From: DAIDKA01 sp035943195
GTDB taxonomy: Bacteria > Pseudomonadota > Gammaproteobacteria > Steroidobacterales > Steroidobacteraceae
DNA length: 32,027 bases
NCBI GenBank assembly: GCA_035943195.1
Contig: DASZCK010000053.1
Span: forward strand, 1 to 32,027
Direction of reading: 5' to 3'
Made by a program: the position numbers and the translations under genes. The stretch's first letter is position 1. Every line of letters begins with the position of its first letter. The notes under the pieces were generated by a model. The model was given only the letters and a program-made list of their open reading frames with translations, searched no databases and was not told where the DNA came from. Positions 30,952 through 32,027 of the stretch are shown piece after piece.

Positions 30952-32027
30952 GTTTCGGCGGTCGTTCTGTTGCGCAAGCGGCTGTGGTTGCAGCTGTAGG
31001 TGAAATAAATCACCACGCCGATGGCGGTCCATACCAACAGTCGCACCCAGGTGCTCACCGGCAGGAAGCCGATCATCAGTGCGCACATCGCCACGCCGGC
31101 CGGCGCCACGATCCAGACGCCCTTGACACGGAACGGGCGCGGCAGATCGGGGCGGGTTTTGCGCAGCACCAGCACACCGATGCACACCACGATGAAGGCG
31201 AACAGGGTGCCGATGGAGACGAGCTCGCCCAGGATATCAACCGGCACCAGGCCACCCACCGTGGCCGCAAATAGCCCGGTGATCAACGTCGCAATATGCG
31301 GCGTCCGGAACTTCGGGTGGACCTTGCCGAAAAACTGCCAAAGCAGACCGTGCCGGGCCATCGCCAGGAAGATGCGCGCCTGTGCGAGCATCATCACCAG
31401 GATGACGGAGGTGAGGCCGGCGAGGGCGCCAATGGTGACCCAGGGCACCAGCCACGACAGTTGCGCATGTGCGGCCAGGGCCACTGCAACCGGAGCTGCG
31501 TCATTGAGCAGCGGGTACGGCAGCAGACCGGTCAGCACGGCGGACATCAGGATGTACAGCACCGTGCAGATCAGCAGGCTGCCGAGGATGCCGATGGGCA
31601 TGTCGCGCGCCGGGTTCTTGGATTCCTGCGCGGCCGTGGACACGGCATCAAAGCCGATGTAGGCGAAGAACACGACACCGGCAGCGCGCAATACCCCGGA
31701 CCAGCCGTACACCCCGAAGGTGCCCGTGTTGGGCGGGATGAAGGGATGCCAGTTGGCCGGGTTCACATAGAACGCGCCGAAGCCGATGACCACCAGCACG
31801 ATGACTACCTTGATGATCACCACCAGGGTGTTCACGAAAGCCGACTGGCGGATGCCGACGTAGCAGATCCAGGTGACGAGGAGCGCGACGAAGATGGCAG
31901 GTACGTTCAGCAACGCGCCGCTGGAGAGGACCGTTACGCCATCGCCTGCAACCTTCCACGGGGATGCCGACAGCACCGCGGGCACTAAATGGAGGTGGAA
32001 ATAGTTGAGCAGGGATATGCAGTACCG
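30948..32027 (-). CDS. APC-superfamily amino-acid permease (5' end beyond window)
   Basis: This gene encodes an inner-membrane amino-acid transporter resembling cationic-amino-acid-transporter-type permeases (YfnA/CAT-like). The frame is open to the right edge; codons before the GTG at 31985 still read like permease sequence (SLLNYFHLHLVPAVLSASPW), so the true start lies outside. About 360 codons are present, with repeated hydrophobic helices. Conserved blocks include the broken-helix region GVVFFAYIGFDAVSTAAQES followed by KNPARDMPIGILGSL, then ALAGLTSVILVMMLAQARIF, MARHGLLWQFFGKVHPKFRT and RKTRPDLPRPFRVKG. The visible part ends with a normal stop. The substrate cannot be read. It is convergent with the TerC gene, with overlapping stops. 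Confidence 0.9.
   Translation of the reverse strand, partial: RYCISLLNYFHLHLVPAVLSASPWKVAGDGVTVLSSGALLNVPAIFVALLVTWICYVGIRQSAFVNTLVVIIKVVIVLVVIGFGAFYVNPANWHPFIPPNTGTFGVYGWSGVLRAAGVVFFAYIGFDAVSTAAQESKNPARDMPIGILGSLLICTVLYILMSAVLTGLLPYPLLNDAAPVAVALAAHAQLSWLVPWVTIGALAGLTSVILVMMLAQARIFLAMARHGLLWQFFGKVHPKFRTPHIATLITGLFAATVGGLVPVDILGELVSIGTLFAFIVVCIGVLVLRKTRPDLPRPFRVKGVWIVAPAGVAMCALMIGFLPVSTWVRLLVWTAIGVVIYFTYSCNHSRLRNRTTAET

Overview
The window reads as chromosomal backbone of a GC-rich Gammaproteobacterium. The evidence is the xerD-dsbC pair, the queA-tgt-yajC-secD-secF order, a very large NAD-dependent glutamate dehydrogenase, ZapE and a 7-Fe ferredoxin, together with strong third-position GC bias that produces many long antisense shadow frames. 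Relatives in the Steroidobacteraceae/Nevskiales/Xanthomonadales neighbourhood would fit, but that placement is inference. No prophage, insertion sequence, CRISPR array or rRNA was seen.

Region 1 (1-9674, all minus strand) is a tightly packed run transcribed from plsC through a short-chain dehydrogenase, ETF-ubiquinone oxidoreductase, zapE and the giant NAD-glutamate dehydrogenase to gpmA, which is cut by the window edge. Gaps are 1-base overlap to about 41 bases. It combines lipid synthesis, acyl-CoA oxidation and amino-acid catabolism feeding electrons to quinone. Region 2 (9675-12792) has xerD and dsbC on plus, then fdxA and a zinc-ribbon Nudix hydrolase on minus. Region 3 (12793-19908) holds an HSL-type esterase, a secreted double retropepsin-like/TPR protein, an unusual ferritin-like/ferredoxin/double-CDGSH fusion, a CSS-EAL c-di-GMP phosphodiesterase and a SRAP-domain protein (YedK/HMCES) with a good promoter.

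Region 4 (about 19909-22540) is less GC-rich and less conserved. It contains what looks like the decayed 3' end of a TonB-dependent receptor gene, a duplicated membrane protein with paired E-x-x-E motifs, two small exported proteins of unknown function and a GrpB-like protein with an apparent internal deletion. It lies directly at the 3' end of a tRNA-Leu(CAA) gene and may be an acquired or decaying islet.

Region 5 (22540-30951) begins with tRNA-Leu and a divergent ECF sigma factor gene, whose promoter-like sequence predicts an almost leaderless mRNA. The sigma gene overlaps a single-pass membrane protein (candidate anti-sigma factor), followed by an exported double-PDZ protein: a candidate three-gene envelope-stress module. 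The same strand continues with queA-tgt (queuosine tRNA modification), yajC-secD-secF (Sec translocon accessory complex) and, 15 bases later, a TerC-family membrane protein. TerC beside SecDF is notable because TerC proteins have been linked to metal loading of secreted proteins. An amino-acid permease on minus is cut by the right edge.

Three convergent gene pairs end with stop codons overlapping inside a 4-base YTAG. The best candidates for undescribed biology are the sigma/membrane/PDZ module, the ferritin-CDGSH fusion, the duplicated E-x-x-E membrane protein and the secDF-terC linkage.
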